Below, in pieces: positions 21,928 through 34,640 of a stretch of DNA of 64,000 nt. The DNA is from Strongylocentrotus droebachiensis (Eukaryota > Echinodermata > Echinoidea > Camarodonta > Strongylocentrotidae), in NCBI GenBank assembly GCA_035222895.1, contig JAVYIG010001049.1, positions 331,658 to 395,657 on the forward strand. The letters are read 5' to 3'. A program made the position numbers and the translations under genes. Under the pieces are notes generated by a model. The model was not told where the DNA came from. It ran no database searches and was given only the letters and a program-made list of their open reading frames with translations. Within the stretch, counting starts at the first letter, position 1. Each line of letters opens with the position of its first letter.

Positions 21928-22653
21928 AAAGTACACGTCCTCTCCAAAAATAACTTATTTTCAATAGAAGCAGAAAATCAGACAAACCGTCCAATCAAAA
22001 AAAGTTTGAGCACAATCGGATACCTAATAAGAAAGTTATGAATTTTTGAAAAAGTATATAAACAAATTGCCAATTTGGTTATCAGTTTGTGACGTCGTGT
22101 CCTCACTATTTATCAATTGCTTTATTATAGTTTAATCCCATAAATTTCCCTTCTTATCCCCCAAAACTTGTTTCCCGCATACCTTTGCCCAGGTTATATG
22201 ATTTGTATCATATTGCGTGCATGACATTTCACAAAATCTTTTATGAACTTTGAAGAATTGATACTATTTTCTTAATATTTGTATTGTATTCATAATTATT
22301 AATTTAATATATAAATAGTTCATACAAATTCACATTTTCATGATTTAACTGAAAATATCATTCTAACTTGGATGCTGATGTGAAGAAATAAGATTCTTAG
22401 GGGGGAAATAGGAAATTTATATTATCAATATAAAGAAAATAATTAGTGGATAGTGAGGACATGACATCACAGACTGATGAGTGAGTTCCCAAATTGTCTT
22501 GTGCTTTTCATTGTTCCATAGTTCTACATATTTTTTCAAAAATGCATAACTTTCTTATTAGTCATCCGATTTTGCTCAAACTTGTTTTGATTGGTTTGTC
22601 TGATTTTTCTGCTTCTATTTAAATCAAGTTATTTTTGGAGTGGACTTGTCCTT
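21928..22653. mobile_element. TIR element with about 200-bp arms
   Basis: The arms 21928-22125 and 22443-22653 are inverted copies of each other, with words such as ACTCCAAAAATAACTT, GAAGCAGAAAA(A)TCAGACAAAC, AATAAGAAAGTTATG and GTGA(C/T)GTC(G/A)TGTCCTCACTAT. The roughly 320-bp centre is AT-rich and non-coding. It abuts the MITE ending at 21927 with no spacer. Confidence 0.8.
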
Positions 22654-23975
22654 CAAGCTTTGTCCCCGTAATTCCCCCCCCCCCAGTGAGTTGGCCTTTT
22701 TAAACGACATAAATAATTTCAGAATTATTGCCCCCCCCCCCTTAATACCAGCTATACACCTCATTAGATTTATTCATAAATTCTTACACTAGTCTACCGT
22801 TTGCTTTCGATCTGTAAATATGCATGTCAACGCTTCCCTATAGGATAATGTGTATTATCATTTTTTTTTCTTCTTCTCAATGTTAAACATTTCATCTAGT
22901 ACTAGTAACGTAGATGCTAATATTTTCCTGTATTAGGGTTATAAAAACAGACAAGTAAGAAGAAGCGATTGTGTATCCCAGATCGTCTATTGTTTTCCGA
23001 ACTTGAAACGTAACTACAGTCTTTGGTCTTTGAAACACTTCATTATTTTATTTCGTTGAATTTTTAAAGTCGCTTTCAATTTCTTTTTCTTTCAAATGTC
23101 AATAATACTGATAAGTAGATTTTCATTTTACCGTTGATTTTCTTTGTTAATTGTTTTAGTTTTACGGAAACAACTTTGTCTTCGCAAAGCAATTCCAGAA
23201 ATTCTTCCATTCTTACATCAGTTTCCTGGACGTGTCAAAATTATGGGGTACCGTTTACCATATTTCCTGTTTCGCCACCTTCTCTGCATCTTTATTTTTA
23301 AAAGTTTTCTTCTCCTTCTACCTTACCGATTTGTCATATTTCCTCGTGTAAGAATTTGGCATTTTTCACTAGATTAATTTATGATGTATTTTGACTTACC
23401 TCTTCTAGGTTTAATGACGTGCATATGCTTTTCTCAGTTGGTCATGATTCTACAAAAGTACTATACTTGTTATTTGTCTGTTCGTCTTTGAGTGCCTTTT
23501 TTGTTTACTCAGGAAAGGTACATGTGCAATCCCCCACCATCATCATCATCAGTAATTTCCCAGTATCTTTCTTTGGTACTGTTTCGTTTCGTTTTTCTCT
23601 TTCCAATTCGAACCAGGTCTATTTTAACCAATTTGACTTTTATTTCTACCCATGAGACTGTCACTCTTTATTCTTATGGCTATGAATATGGATCCTGATA
23701 TATGGTGATTGGTAGTGATTATGTGGTAGTACTCTTGTTATAAATGGCCCTAGCAATTTCTACATTTGCCCCCTTAATTTCCGCGAAGACCCCGGCGTAA
23801 TGATACATTTAGAGGTTAACTTTAAAGGGACTTGGTAGCATTGTTCAGATGAGAGAAAATGGTGCTAAGGTATTGACTTCAATGCGAGATGTACAATTAA
23901 AGATAATCTGAAAGTAATAGTGAACACAGACCATTATAAATGATAACAATTGAGAAAACTGATCTGATTGATTCC
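22654..23975. other. Intergenic, no gene seen
   Basis: AT-rich sequence with C runs at 22676-22684 and 22731-22741. Frames at 23144-23698 are Phe/Leu/Ser-rich with no recognisable domain. Confidence 0.35.
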
Positions 23976-23978
23976 TTA

Positions 23979-24664
23979 TGCCTGGATAACATTGGCCCCG
24001 GGCGCCGTACGATACATTAGTCTACGATTTTTCGTAGAGATCGTAGGAGGCTACGGGCTACGATGTTTGTGTTTACATTATCTACGAGCATCGTGCCATT
24101 TATTGTATTAGCCCTCGGGGGCAGGCCAGGGTAAATCCGTAGAGGCTGCTCGGAGATTGTACGGAAATCGTCCAATTTGAATGCAGTAGCCGTGCAGTCT
24201 CCGCAGCCTCCGCACGGAAATCGTACGGAGCCCGTGCAGCTTCCGTGCAAAGATGACTGCTCAATATCACGGATACTGCACGGGCAGCGAGCAGAAACCT
24301 TGCGATAGCTGTGCAATGGCCGTGCGAATGCCCCACGAGTCTACAATCTCTGTACGATTTTTTTTGCCCCCATGTTCACCGAAAAATCGTACGTTTGCTG
24401 CACAATCAGTGCGAGGCCTCCGGGCGATGCCCGTGCGGGGATTGTGCAATGCCACCTGCGACATGTATACGGGCTACGGGCTTAAGATTTTTTCAAATTT
24501 GTTTAACTTCTCGCGAAACAAAATCGTAAAGGCTGCGGAGTCCGTGAATCCGTACGAAAATCTCACGGCCGCCTCCTGCCTCCGCACAGAGGCCGCACGG
24601 AAAAGGGGATACGGGCAGGATACGGGCTCCGTAGATTAATCGCAGGCCAAATGTAATCCAGGCA
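23979..24664. mobile_element. Harbinger-like MITE, TTA target duplication
   Basis: Ends TGCCTGGATAACATTGG and (reverse complement of the right end) TGCCTGGATTACATTTGG, flanked by TTA at 23976-23978 and 24665-24667. A 3-bp TTA/TAA duplication is typical of PIF/Harbinger elements. The interior is packed with CGTACGG, CCGTGCAG and CCGCACGG words in both orientations. Frames through it are by-products of these words. Confidence 0.75.
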
Positions 24665-24667
24665 TTA

Positions 24668-25900
24668 ACTCTCCCAATTATGTTATTATAATTTAATTAA
24701 ATTTAAGGTGAATGTAAATTGTCACAAAGCGCTGAATTCGTTTTGTATACTATTCCAAACATTTAAGCGTTGACAGATTTTAAAAAGCATGCTTTATATC
24801 TTATTTTCTTTAAAAAACGGTTAGGAAAATTCAAAAATCGGTGGGGAATATTTACTGTTAGAGAATTATCTTTGTGGTTTGAGAATTTTGTCAGGATTCT
24901 TTGGATGTTAGAGGGTTATAGTACAGTAGAAGGAATATAATACGTAGTATTTCATTCAAAAAATTCGCAGTTTTTTCATCAACCTTCAACAATGTTACCG
25001 AGCCACTTTAATCAATCGGGTTATAGCAGTATTAGTAGACATGTTAATGTTGGTGAAAGGGTGGAATGATACCCCAATTTGCCAGGTCTTACCTTCAGTT
25101 GCAAATAAAGTTTCTGTCTTCTAAAATTATGCCTCTGAAGGACATTCTTTTCCCTCTCGCCAAAATTCTTGCTTAGGTTCCGGTAATTATTACAGCAGTA
25201 ACCTACCTGGTGATCGATGAGTAATAGCCTCTCTATGCCATCTCATCGAGTTCCACTTGGCGCGTTTAGACTCCTTCGAATATCTCCGGGGTTGGCTCGG
25301 GCTCGTTCGTTAGGTCCCCGTACCTGCTCAGATAGGACGCTGTCTGCTGAAGCTATATACTACATGTTCACGCGAGTTGTAGGTATTTATGCAGTCATAC
25401 AAGGTCCCTGCGCCAGGCCGTGTCCGCAGTTCCGTGATACTGATTGGTCCGTTTATTGGAAGTGGACTTGGCTTGTGATTGCGTGCGGTAAGCATGTATT
25501 ATTGTCGTTCAAACGCGCAGTGTTTGCCGCGCCAAGTACTGGTCTACAAAGCTAGCATTGAATAACGGCGGTTTTGCTGCTCTGGCACGTCGATCCTTGA
25601 AAAAGTCCTCTAATTGCAGGTAATGTCGACACACGCGTGAAGGCGCCTTTATCAACATAATTAATATTCATATCTTCAAGACGATCAAGAGGCTGTTAAT
25701 CATTCAACAGCCTCACCAAATAAGGCTGTTTAACTTGTTTAACTTGCTTTCTCCGTGAGAACGATTCTAATTGTTTCCTTTTCCCTTCCAGGGGCTAAAT
25801 TATTGATTTGGAAAATTCGTTGGAATTTGAAGAAAGATATCAATTTTATAAAAAAGAGAGAGTAGGCCCCCTAAAACAAAAAAACTTACCTTCGGCGTGG
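24668..25900. other. Intergenic, no gene seen
   Basis: No gene recognised. The frame at 25217-25555 (112 residues, plus strand) has balanced composition but no motif I know. Near 25693-25725 is a short inverted repeat (AGGCTGTTAATCATTCAACAGCCT). Confidence 0.35.
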
Positions 25901-25904
25901 ATAA

Positions 25905-26425
25905 TGCCTAGATAACATTTGCGGGCCGTACGGGTCGCCGTGGGATTATAACGCGGAGTTATAACTGTTTTCATTTCTAGGTTCGCTGTAGCGATTAGAC
26001 ACGCCGTAGCCATGCCGTAGAGTGATTACACGGCGACCGTACGTCGGGCGTACGGTGGCCTTGCGTTTCATATACTCCAGGGGTGAAGCGGTAGCATCAG
26101 TCTGGCCGCACGGTCACCGTATGGTCCCCCTTCAGCCTCCTTGCGGGCACCTTGCGGCTGCCTTGCGTCTACCTTAGTAGTTGTCAATAAGCTATGGCCA
26201 CCGCAGGGACGCCCAAAGGGTAAGACGACCGTGCGTCATCGTTTCAAAGGCCGTACGGCAGCCGAAGATTTTCTGTCTCCACAAATTCAAAATACACTGT
26301 GCGGCGACCCTAACATATGTGACCGCTACCGTATGTGACCGTGGAATGCTGCGGCAGCTCAATAATTGCTATTGGCCGTAGATATTCTAGACCGCACGGG
26401 CGCCTCTGCAAATGTGACCCAGAGT
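25905..26425. mobile_element. Harbinger-like MITE, second subfamily
   Basis: The left end TGCCTAGATAACATTTGC is preceded by TAA. The right end GCAAATGTGACCC is degraded. The interior matches the element at 57339-57932 over several hundred bases (GAGTTATAACTGTTTTCA, ATACTCCAGGGGTG, AGCGGTAGCATCAGTCTGG). Non-coding. Confidence 0.7.
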
Positions 26426-26693
26426 TTTTCGGAACTAGAGATAGATGCCATGTGCCATGTGTTGCGTCTGGCCAGATGAAAGGGGCTACCTGTAGATTTA
26501 TACATGTTGTGGTGCATCCGGGGGGGGGGGGGGGTGGAAGCATGATGGGTATAGACATGTGCAAATCCTATTATGCATGGATATCACAACAATAATGAAA
26601 ATTCTAAATAACTTCGTAGGGCGCTTCGGTTTTTTGTTTACGTGTTGGAATTGTGCTTATTTGATGTGCGATAATGTGGTGGAGAAACGTTTA

Positions 26694-26882
26694 CAGTGCA
26701 CTCTCGTTATAAAGAACACCGATATAACAAAATTTCATTATAAAGAAGTAAAATCTCTGGTCCCATATGTGGGATTCCCTTTGTATTCTATTGTTTTTGC
26801 AACCCTGATACATGTATAAAGAAATTTGATTATAAAGAAATTTCATGGGTCCCGAGGACTTCTTTATAATGAGAGTGCACTG
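26694..26882. mobile_element. Pogo/mariner-like MITE, complete
   Basis: 189 bp with inverted ends CAGTGCACTCTCGTTATAAA and TTATAATGAGAGTGCACTG, flanked by TA on both sides. CAGT-type ends and TA target sites fit non-autonomous pogo/Tc1-mariner elements. The inside repeats GATATAACAAA/TTATAAAGAA. Confidence 0.85.
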
Positions 26883-27334
26883 TACATGGTGTTCTAGAGG
26901 TGAAGGATATGCAGGATGTTAAGAATGTGGATAAGATATCCCTCCCCGCCCGTGGCAGTGACCAATAAAAGACAATGACACCATGGACCGTGTGTTGAGT
27001 GGTCTGACATAAGTGTAACGTTTATATTTAGGAAAAGTCTGTTGACCTCCAAAGTATATACAGTATTTAAGATAATTACTATTTTTTTTTATCAATGATG
27101 GTCCAAACGTGAAGCATTGGTGGAGGAGTACATGTATGGGCCAGGAGGAAGTACACTCCCTTCACAATGGCGATTCCCTCATTCACATATGATGTATGTC
27201 ATCACTCTCAAGTGAAGCAAGTATTGGAACAAGGGAACAACCTCTCGAGAGGAGTATAGGGGGAAGTATCGTGGCAGTATTGGAATGCCCTTACAGGTAC
27301 ACTCCCCTCAAGAAGTTGTTCCCTCATTCACTTA

Positions 27335-27512
27335 CAGTGCACTCTCGTTATAAAGAACACTGATATAACAAAATTTCATTTTAAAGAAGTAAAATCTCTG
27401 GTCCCATATCTTGGATTTCCTTTGTATTCTATTGTTTTGGCAGCCCTGATATAAAGAAATTTCGTTATAAAGAAACAATTTCATGGGTCCCAAGGACTTC
27501 TTTATAACGAGA
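27335..27512. mobile_element. Pogo/mariner-like MITE, right end damaged
   Basis: Second copy of the 26694 family: it starts CAGTGCACTCTCGTTATAAA after TTA. Its right end stops at CTTTATAACGAGAC without the final GTGCACTG. Confidence 0.8.
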
Positions 27513-27519
27513 CGACCAA

Positions 27520-28260
27520 GATGTGACTTTTGCTTTGGACTACCATCCCCCTGTTCATGAGGAAAATGATGAACAACCGAAGATTTGGGAGTATGAGTTA
27601 CAGGTTAATGCTAGTGTTGGACAATAATTAAAAGATTAAGGTGTTAGCAAAATCAACAAGTACAATTACTTTGGCTACATGCAGTGTTTGTTGAAGGCAT
27701 GCTGAAGGGATTTTAATGTAGGCCTACTGGTACATGTCTTGAACTGTTTTGATGTTGCACATAATTTTGTGTAATGTTCCTGTGCTTGCAGGATGACTGT
27801 TGTTGATGAAGGATTCTGGTGGTGAGAGGATGCATTACCCATACGGGGAATACATCCTCTCACCTACTGATTTTGATGTTGGAAGTGAATGTTGGGATAG
27901 TGTCTGTACTCACATTGGCTGGAGTTGTTCATGGGTGAAATTGTCCGAAGTCCTCCCAAATTAGATTTGGGTAGCGTTGACGCATGCGGTTGAAGACGCA
28001 TGCGGTTGAAGACTATCACATGAACATAACAAATGATCTTCCATGGAAAACATTTACCTAAAAGTTTATATTTAATTGTAAAGTGTCAGTACAAGGTGGC
28101 AGATTTACAATGTATTCCACACACACAAAAGACAATCGGCATGGTCCTTGTCACATACTCTGAGAAACTATAGCGACATATTGCTGAAAGTGGAAAGGAT
28201 AGGGAAGATGACTATGAGTGTACCAGTGGTAGTCATGATGAGAGCAATTTATACTAAGAA
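27520..28260 (+). pseudogene. Possible coding relic, family unknown
   Basis: Three short plus-strand stretches read like protein. About 27517-27627 gives a Gln/Asp/Pro-rich piece ending in a stop (ALDYHPPVHEENDEQPKIWE). 27829-27963 gives MHYPYGEYILSPTDFDVGS and continues through Cys/Trp-rich residues. 28196-28257 gives EDDYECTSGSHDESNLY and a stop. A 12-bp inverted repeat (GGTGAGAGGATG, 27820-27861) overlaps the second piece. They may be exons of a gene or remains of a transposase; I recognise neither. Confidence 0.2.
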
Positions 28261-29730
28261 TCACTGATTGCTATGTGCACTCAAGTAGCCAGCAGTAACT
28301 TTTGAGATGTTGGTATTACACAATGTGTGTTATGGGTAGTTGGATTTTTTTCTTTTAAAGTCTACAAAATTATGAGAACCTTAAATAATTTTTAATTGGT
28401 AAAATGACCTTTTAAAGGAAAATGCAAGATTTTGCAACCAATGACAACAAAGCATGCCAAGTGAGTGTGTTGTTTGTAACATATTTTTTCATATGCTCTG
28501 GCCTACAACAAATTTGTCAGAGGTGCAGAGGTAAATTTATGGTGAAATACATAGTCTTACATGTATAATAGCCCCAAAGGTGAAAGTGATTTCACACGCC
28601 CTAATATTTGTTAATACACATCCATTTTTCACAAAATTATACCTATTAGGTGACAAAAAAAATGACGGTCAAACCTTCCAGGGAGGGTCGGTCAGTCAGC
28701 ATTTTGTATTGTGTTTTTGACATTAAATTTTTCGATTAAAAAACATGGAAATTATTTGTTCTCAGCTTCTCGCTCACTCACTGCACTCGCAACTTTTCAT
28801 CCAATTTTTTTGTCAAAATGGCTGATTTTCCTTGTTTCCAACAAAATTTACAATGATAAAATATAGACCTAAACACCTCAAAATAACAGTAAAATACAAA
28901 GACTGACAAATGGAGGAATGAGCCGGAGAGCCAGTAAGGCCCGAAAGTAGCCCACACCTTTACAAAAATATGTATACAATGCATGATATACACAGAAAAA
29001 AAAAAACAATTAACAAAAGTTGAACGCGTAAAAAAGACTCTGACAAAAACCATTACGACAAGACAAATGTGGACATGCTCTAAAGAAATTACTCATAATT
29101 ACTAATCAGCTAACGTTTAAGTAGGTTTCGAAAGTGTTTTGTATTTCTTGATTCTTTGATTAGTTTAGGGAGTGAATTCGAAAGGATTAGGCCGGCTGCT
29201 TGTATACCATGATCAGAGAAAGCTTTCTTATTGAGTGTATGAGAAAGATCATTAATTTGTGTTGTTTAGTAATGGTAAGTATCAGAGCGCCTTTTGAAGT
29301 AGTCTTTGAAAGACACTGGTAAATTATTAATATAGAATGTATGCATAAATACGCCAAGTTCAAGAGTATACATGTCTAGTATTACAGTATCGTGCATGCG
29401 CATTCAGTTTCAGCAGTTCCCTACGAAGAAGAAGTGTTCAAGCGATGCCCGTTATGGACAGAAATTGCTTGAAAACACTGACATCGTAAGTAAAAAATGG
29501 TTGTATATGTGATGTAAATGTTCATTAATATCGTGTTAAGATCTCGGTGAGCACAAACATGGAGAGCTCCTAGTCAGGAATCCGCCTGACAAGCAATAGT
29601 TGATATCCTGCCCGGTTGACGTGAATTCACGCGCATGAAAATATGCTGGTAATGATGTCTGTCCTTTGTATGAGGGGACTGACCTAACAACACCTCAAGG
29701 AAATTTTGGACGGTAATAGGTAGGGTGGGG
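28261..29730. other. Intergenic, no gene seen
   Basis: AT-rich DNA with no recognisable gene or repeat on reading both strands. Confidence 0.35.
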
Positions 29731-29734
29731 ACTT

Positions 29735-29854
29735 GAGGAACCGGACACTTAATTTTGTGCGTTTTTTCAAAATATGTTGCCAAAAAACATAATTGAGTAA
29801 CCGGACACTTAATTTTGTGCGTTTTTTCAGAATATGTTGCCAAAAAACGTAATT
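29735..29854 (+). repeat. 60-bp tandem duplication
   Basis: Two adjacent 60-bp units containing CCGGACACTTAATTTTGTGC and ATATGTTGCCAAAAAAC, with only a few differences. CCGGACA-type words recur downstream at about 29990, 30290 and 30615. Confidence 0.85.
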
Positions 29855-32800
29855 TCCAAATAATCAGCATTAGAATTTCCATGCAAAATCAGGATTTATG
29901 CGAAGAAAAATAACAGCTGCGTCACCGGGTGTCTGTTTGCAACTGCGCGCGATGTTTCCCCGACGCGTATTGCGCCGTTCTAATGCGCGGTGTCCGGGTA
30001 CTCAACCCGTCCGAAAATACAACCTCTCATGATACCGATTTTGTGAGCACGAAAAAGAAGACTACGACAAGGTTAGGGACATTTTGAACAGCGATATAAA
30101 CAAACTGGTAGGTTGATACGGAGTGCCATTCCAGGGAATAAAAATACAGAAGTTTCTTTTTTATCATAAACCTACTCGTAGATTTCATGTTTTGATCGAC
30201 AAATTGAGGACCTGAAATAATTGTGGACGGTAATGGTAATAGGGCCCCCGTCATACGAGATGAACACGTATGCCCACGCATGGTATTACCGGACACTATT
30301 GAATTACCGGACGCACGTTCTACGCGCGGGACTACACGTATCGAATGTGCAAGTCGAGTGGGGTGATCAAGAAATGTATGACGCATCGTAAGAACACAAA
30401 AAAAAAAATTTGAAAATTTACACATCTAACTTAGCCTAACGTATGAGTGACAAATACATGCCTTTTTCATGAAATAATCCAATTTTCCTAATGCCCGTGC
30501 AAAGTGAATGGCTGTCAAGTTTGTTTTGAGAATGTCATTTTGCTATTTGTTTTCCGTGCATTTTCTTCTCGCGCGACTCGCGACTTTTGCGTTTCGCCAT
30601 AGACATAACACGGTGTCCGGCAATACAGGTCGATTTTCAGCGCCGCGAAATAAGAATCATAACATGTGCAGGGACTAGATCTACGTGGGTACAGTTTCCC
30701 ATGACCATGTGCATGGCATTTTAATTTTAAGCGCCAACATGCTAAATAATCTGGTCAAGTTCACGCGATTTCTACATTTACACTTTTGCGTAGCGAATAA
30801 TGATTCGAGTAGTGTAAAATCTAAACAGTTAAAAAGTTACTCGCTCAAAATCGCTCAAATTTTGTATCAATTTGAAGAAAAAAAAATCACATTTTCACTT
30901 ACCCATCATTGATGCCATATGCCTCATGATCATCTTGAACTTTCAACTTTGTTTGGGTGACATTTCCGAGCATCCGAATGCTTCCGAAGACGTTGCTTCC
31001 AAAACCTATGATGCCGAAGATGACGTTCTGTGTGACGTCACAGGTCTACTAAATAAAATAATAAAATTCACTTTTTGGCTCAGATATATACTGTTTCGTA
31101 TGTTTTTCAGCGTTTTAACCCTCTTGAAACCATTCTAAGGCGTTCCATGCGATACAATGTCAAAATGTTGGCTACAACATACATATCTGGGGCATTTTAG
31201 GTCATTACCTGGTATTTTACTACGAAAGTAATTGAGAGTGTTCCGTTAAAGCCCTAGTCGTGTGGTGCGCCACCTACCGGTGGTTCCGGGAACATTGCGT
31301 CTAGGCATAAAGGCGGTGTGCAGCAAGCTGCGTGTGTGTCGACTTCCCGTGCATTCAGAGAACTATTCCGCGCGTTTCGAGGATCGACAACGGGATTGTC
31401 TTGACTAAAGGCTAATGATCAGAGATATATAAGTCCATGGTTTAAAATAATTGTTTGTTATGTCCTGTAGGGTCGACTAATCTTTGTAGTGACTATGGAT
31501 TCGCAAGTGCTAGACGTGTTGTGTTGTGCGTGTGTTTAGTTCGGGGTAAATGTTGTGATGAATGTCTATTACGGAGAGGTCGCCAATTAACTAACGTTGA
31601 TTTGTGTGTGTGTGTATTGTGTGTGTGTGTCAAGAGCTGCTCTTTCTAATTCTTCTATGTACTTGTTGGCAACAAATAAATGATATGCTCACAGTGCACT
31701 CATCTTTCCAGGAAGATGTGTGTGTGTGTGTGTGTTTGTTTTGGGAGGAAAAAAAGAGATACAAATATTCTTGTAAGAGCCAGAAATATAACGATTTTGA
31801 TAAAAAATTAAGAATTTCAATACAAATTACTTCACGGAGCAATTTATACAAAAGAGCATCTATCTCTCAAAATTTTGTTTTGTGATAATGAAAGTGTGCT
31901 TTTTGTAATCAAACGTCATAATCATATTCACATTTATTTCGGGCTTGTAGATATGTCAAAGCCATGTGGCAGTGATCGATTGATTCACAGAACTGGGTAA
32001 GTAGATTTACAAAACGCAAAGTATAATTAATCATGTTGACATAATAGCAAAAACATTGGGAACTAAATGCTGCAATGCAATAATTTGTATGATAATTAAG
32101 GTATATTGTCTTTCGGTCAAGGTCAGAGGGTATTATTCCTACACTAGATTGTTTTGAAAAAGATTTGTATATAGGGACGAGGGAAAGGTTTGCCGCCACT
32201 ACATCACATAGACATTACCGATTCAGCCAATTTGAAGAGCCCATATACCTATAATGATTACAACTTTCGAAGATTCACAACCTCATTCTTGCCCGATTTT
32301 ATTCAAACCTTCACCAGTCTTCTTCCCTGATTTGTTTGCTTTCATCTAGAGCGTTAAAGGTTTGATATCAAGAAAATCCGTATACTGGAATCGAATGAGC
32401 AAACATATCAACCTACATCTGTTCGGAAGTGACTGGTATACAGAATCCAATGACTGAAACTTGGGAGTGAAAACTGTCATGACTATGATTAACAGTTTTC
32501 ATAATAACATCCCAAGTATCCTAAATTTCTCTAAATATCCTACTCAGCAACAACGAGAAATGAAGCTTACTTGGGTATTGACTATTCAGTATAAATGCAA
32601 ACTTCGGTATTAGATACTGATGTTTGCTCACTGAATCTCCTCCCTTCAGTGCTAACGCATATTCAGAGCACCGGCGAGTGCCGCGAGCGCACTACTCTTC
32701 AAAAATATAAAAGGTATGAGCAAACTTCGACGGCTTTTTATGGGGGTGTGTCAGTAGTGTAGGCCCCCCAATATTGAACAGGATCGGAACGATTGAGATA

Positions 32801-33020
32801 GTGACGGCCTACGTGCATGACGTGTCTGGGTATGATTATCGTATCAGGGTTATCAGTGTCACTATTTACATATTTCAAATCCTGATCCCTGCGCGACCCA
32901 TGCAATCAACATATGTTGTGAGTGTAAATAATGAACTTATTTGCAAATTTTGTTAATGATTAACTGATAATTTATAATTATATGATCAAAGTTCCGTTGA
33001 TATGGTTTAATATTGAATTG
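29855..33020. other. Intergenic, no gene seen
   Basis: No convincing gene. GT-rich runs lie at 31600-31635 and 31718-31735. Short frames at 30027-31138 and 31909-32199 lack recognisable motifs. Confidence 0.35.
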
Positions 33021-33024
33021 CCTA

Positions 33025-33240
33025 CAGGGACGGATCCAGGGGGGTGGGGGTGGGGGGGGGGGGGGGGGGGTGGGCACAGGGGGCACGTGCCCCCCCCCGG
33101 CCCCCCCCGCCCCCCCAAATATGTTAAAATCAGCCCCAAATTCGCCAAAAATGTACTGGCAAAACAGGGAGGTGCCCCCGGCCCAAAAAAAATAAAAATA
33201 AATAAAATAGTGTGGACCCCCCCCCCCCCCCACTGAGCGA
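33025..33240. mobile_element. hAT-like left terminus with G/C runs
   Basis: Starts CAGGGACGGATCCAGGGGGG, then a G run, C runs and an A-rich piece ending in a C run near 33232. No matching right terminus is visible. Frames through this stretch are compositional. Confidence 0.5.
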
Positions 33241-33740
33241 ATTTGCGGCCGGCGCGATTTTCAAATATTTGGGACCAAAACAAAAAGTACTCTTTGTATG
33301 GATCAAAGCAGGAGATGAGGTTTCGCTTTAATTGCATGTACCCATCAATAAGCCATAAACGCAATTAGCTCATACGGCAACGAAATCCATATAGCTGGAA
33401 GCGAAACAATATCTTTAACACGCGCGTGTCTCTTTTCAAATAGCTACACGAAAAACTAGACTCTGGTCGTTTTTAAACAGTTTACATTTGAGTGCGTACG
33501 GGAAATGGGGAAAAACCATAAATCTGCCAAAATCTGCCGAAGTTTACTGTAGTCGGGGCCGTTAGGGATATTTTGGTGCAGATTCTTCTAGATGCACCAA
33601 ATTTGGCTAATAATATTATCATCATTAGAATCATCATCTTCATCATCCTCATCATTGTCATGATTATCATCTTAATTTCTGTTATTACACCCCCTACTCC
33701 CTCTTTTTTTTTTTTTTTTTTATCTCTCTCTCTCTTTCTA

Positions 33741-33772
<32 letters not shown>

Positions 33773-34568
33773 TCTTCTGTCTTTACCATCTTTACGCAAC
33801 ACGATAGCAACTACTTTCGAAAAATCAACCTAGCTTTACTTTTGAAATGTGCGAACGTCACGATGACGTTTTACGTAATATCTATGGGACATAAATAGAT
33901 ACTTGAAATTGCCCTTGAGTTGATTTTTCGAAAATAGTTACGATTGTGTTACGGGATGTTGCAAAGATATCAATTGTGTGACGTCAGTATCTAGCTATGG
34001 GTGAAGGTTAACCCCTCCTCCTTCTCCTTATAAATTCCCAGATGAATATCGATACAGGTTGCACGAGTCTACAGCATAGGAGGTGCACTAGTTAATGTTA
34101 ACCTCTCCCTACCTTATCATTTCGAGATGATATATTTAAATGCGTGTATGATTCAATAAGATTTGAAGAGGCGCTCGATGTTTACTCTTACATGTCCGAC
34201 AATGGAGGCGATAGAGCGCCATCTATTATGTAGCTCAGCAGAATTTGATAACCAATATCGTCTGTGATCATCTTCCGTTACGGTTCTCTATCATTCTTTT
34301 TCTAGAGATTTGTTATATATTATCTTTCGTCATTCCTCCCTCCCCCTCTCCCCTCTCACTCTCTTTCCTTCATTCTCTTTGCATGTTAACCTAGTAACGG
34401 ATGCCTTTAGGGGCGTATCCATCATTATAAAAAGAAGGAGACGTTGTACTCCCCACCTCCTCCGTCTAGGACAAGGGGAGCAAGGAAAATCCCCAAATTC
34501 ATAAAAGAATGATAATGGCGCTGAATCATTTGAAAACTGATTGATAAAGATCTACAATGATAACATAA
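33241..34568. other. Intergenic; CT and TCA microsatellites
   Basis: A TCA-rich run at 33617-33670 and poly-T plus CT repeats at 33702-33775. No gene seen. Confidence 0.5.
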
Positions 34569-34569
34569 A

Positions 34570-34640
34570 TACACACACACACACACACACACACACGCGC
34601 ACGCACACACACACATACACACACACACACATACACACGA
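34570..34640 (+). repeat. CA microsatellite
   Basis: A (CA)n run with a few CG and TA interruptions. Confidence 0.9.

Noticed and set aside
24017..24639. Overlapping frames of 65-128 residues rich in Arg, Cys, Ala
   Set aside because: They follow the repeated CGTACGG-type words of a MITE and occur on both strands at once.
32937..33364. Gly/Pro-rich frames on both strands
   Set aside because: Produced by G and C runs at a hAT-like end; not protein-like.
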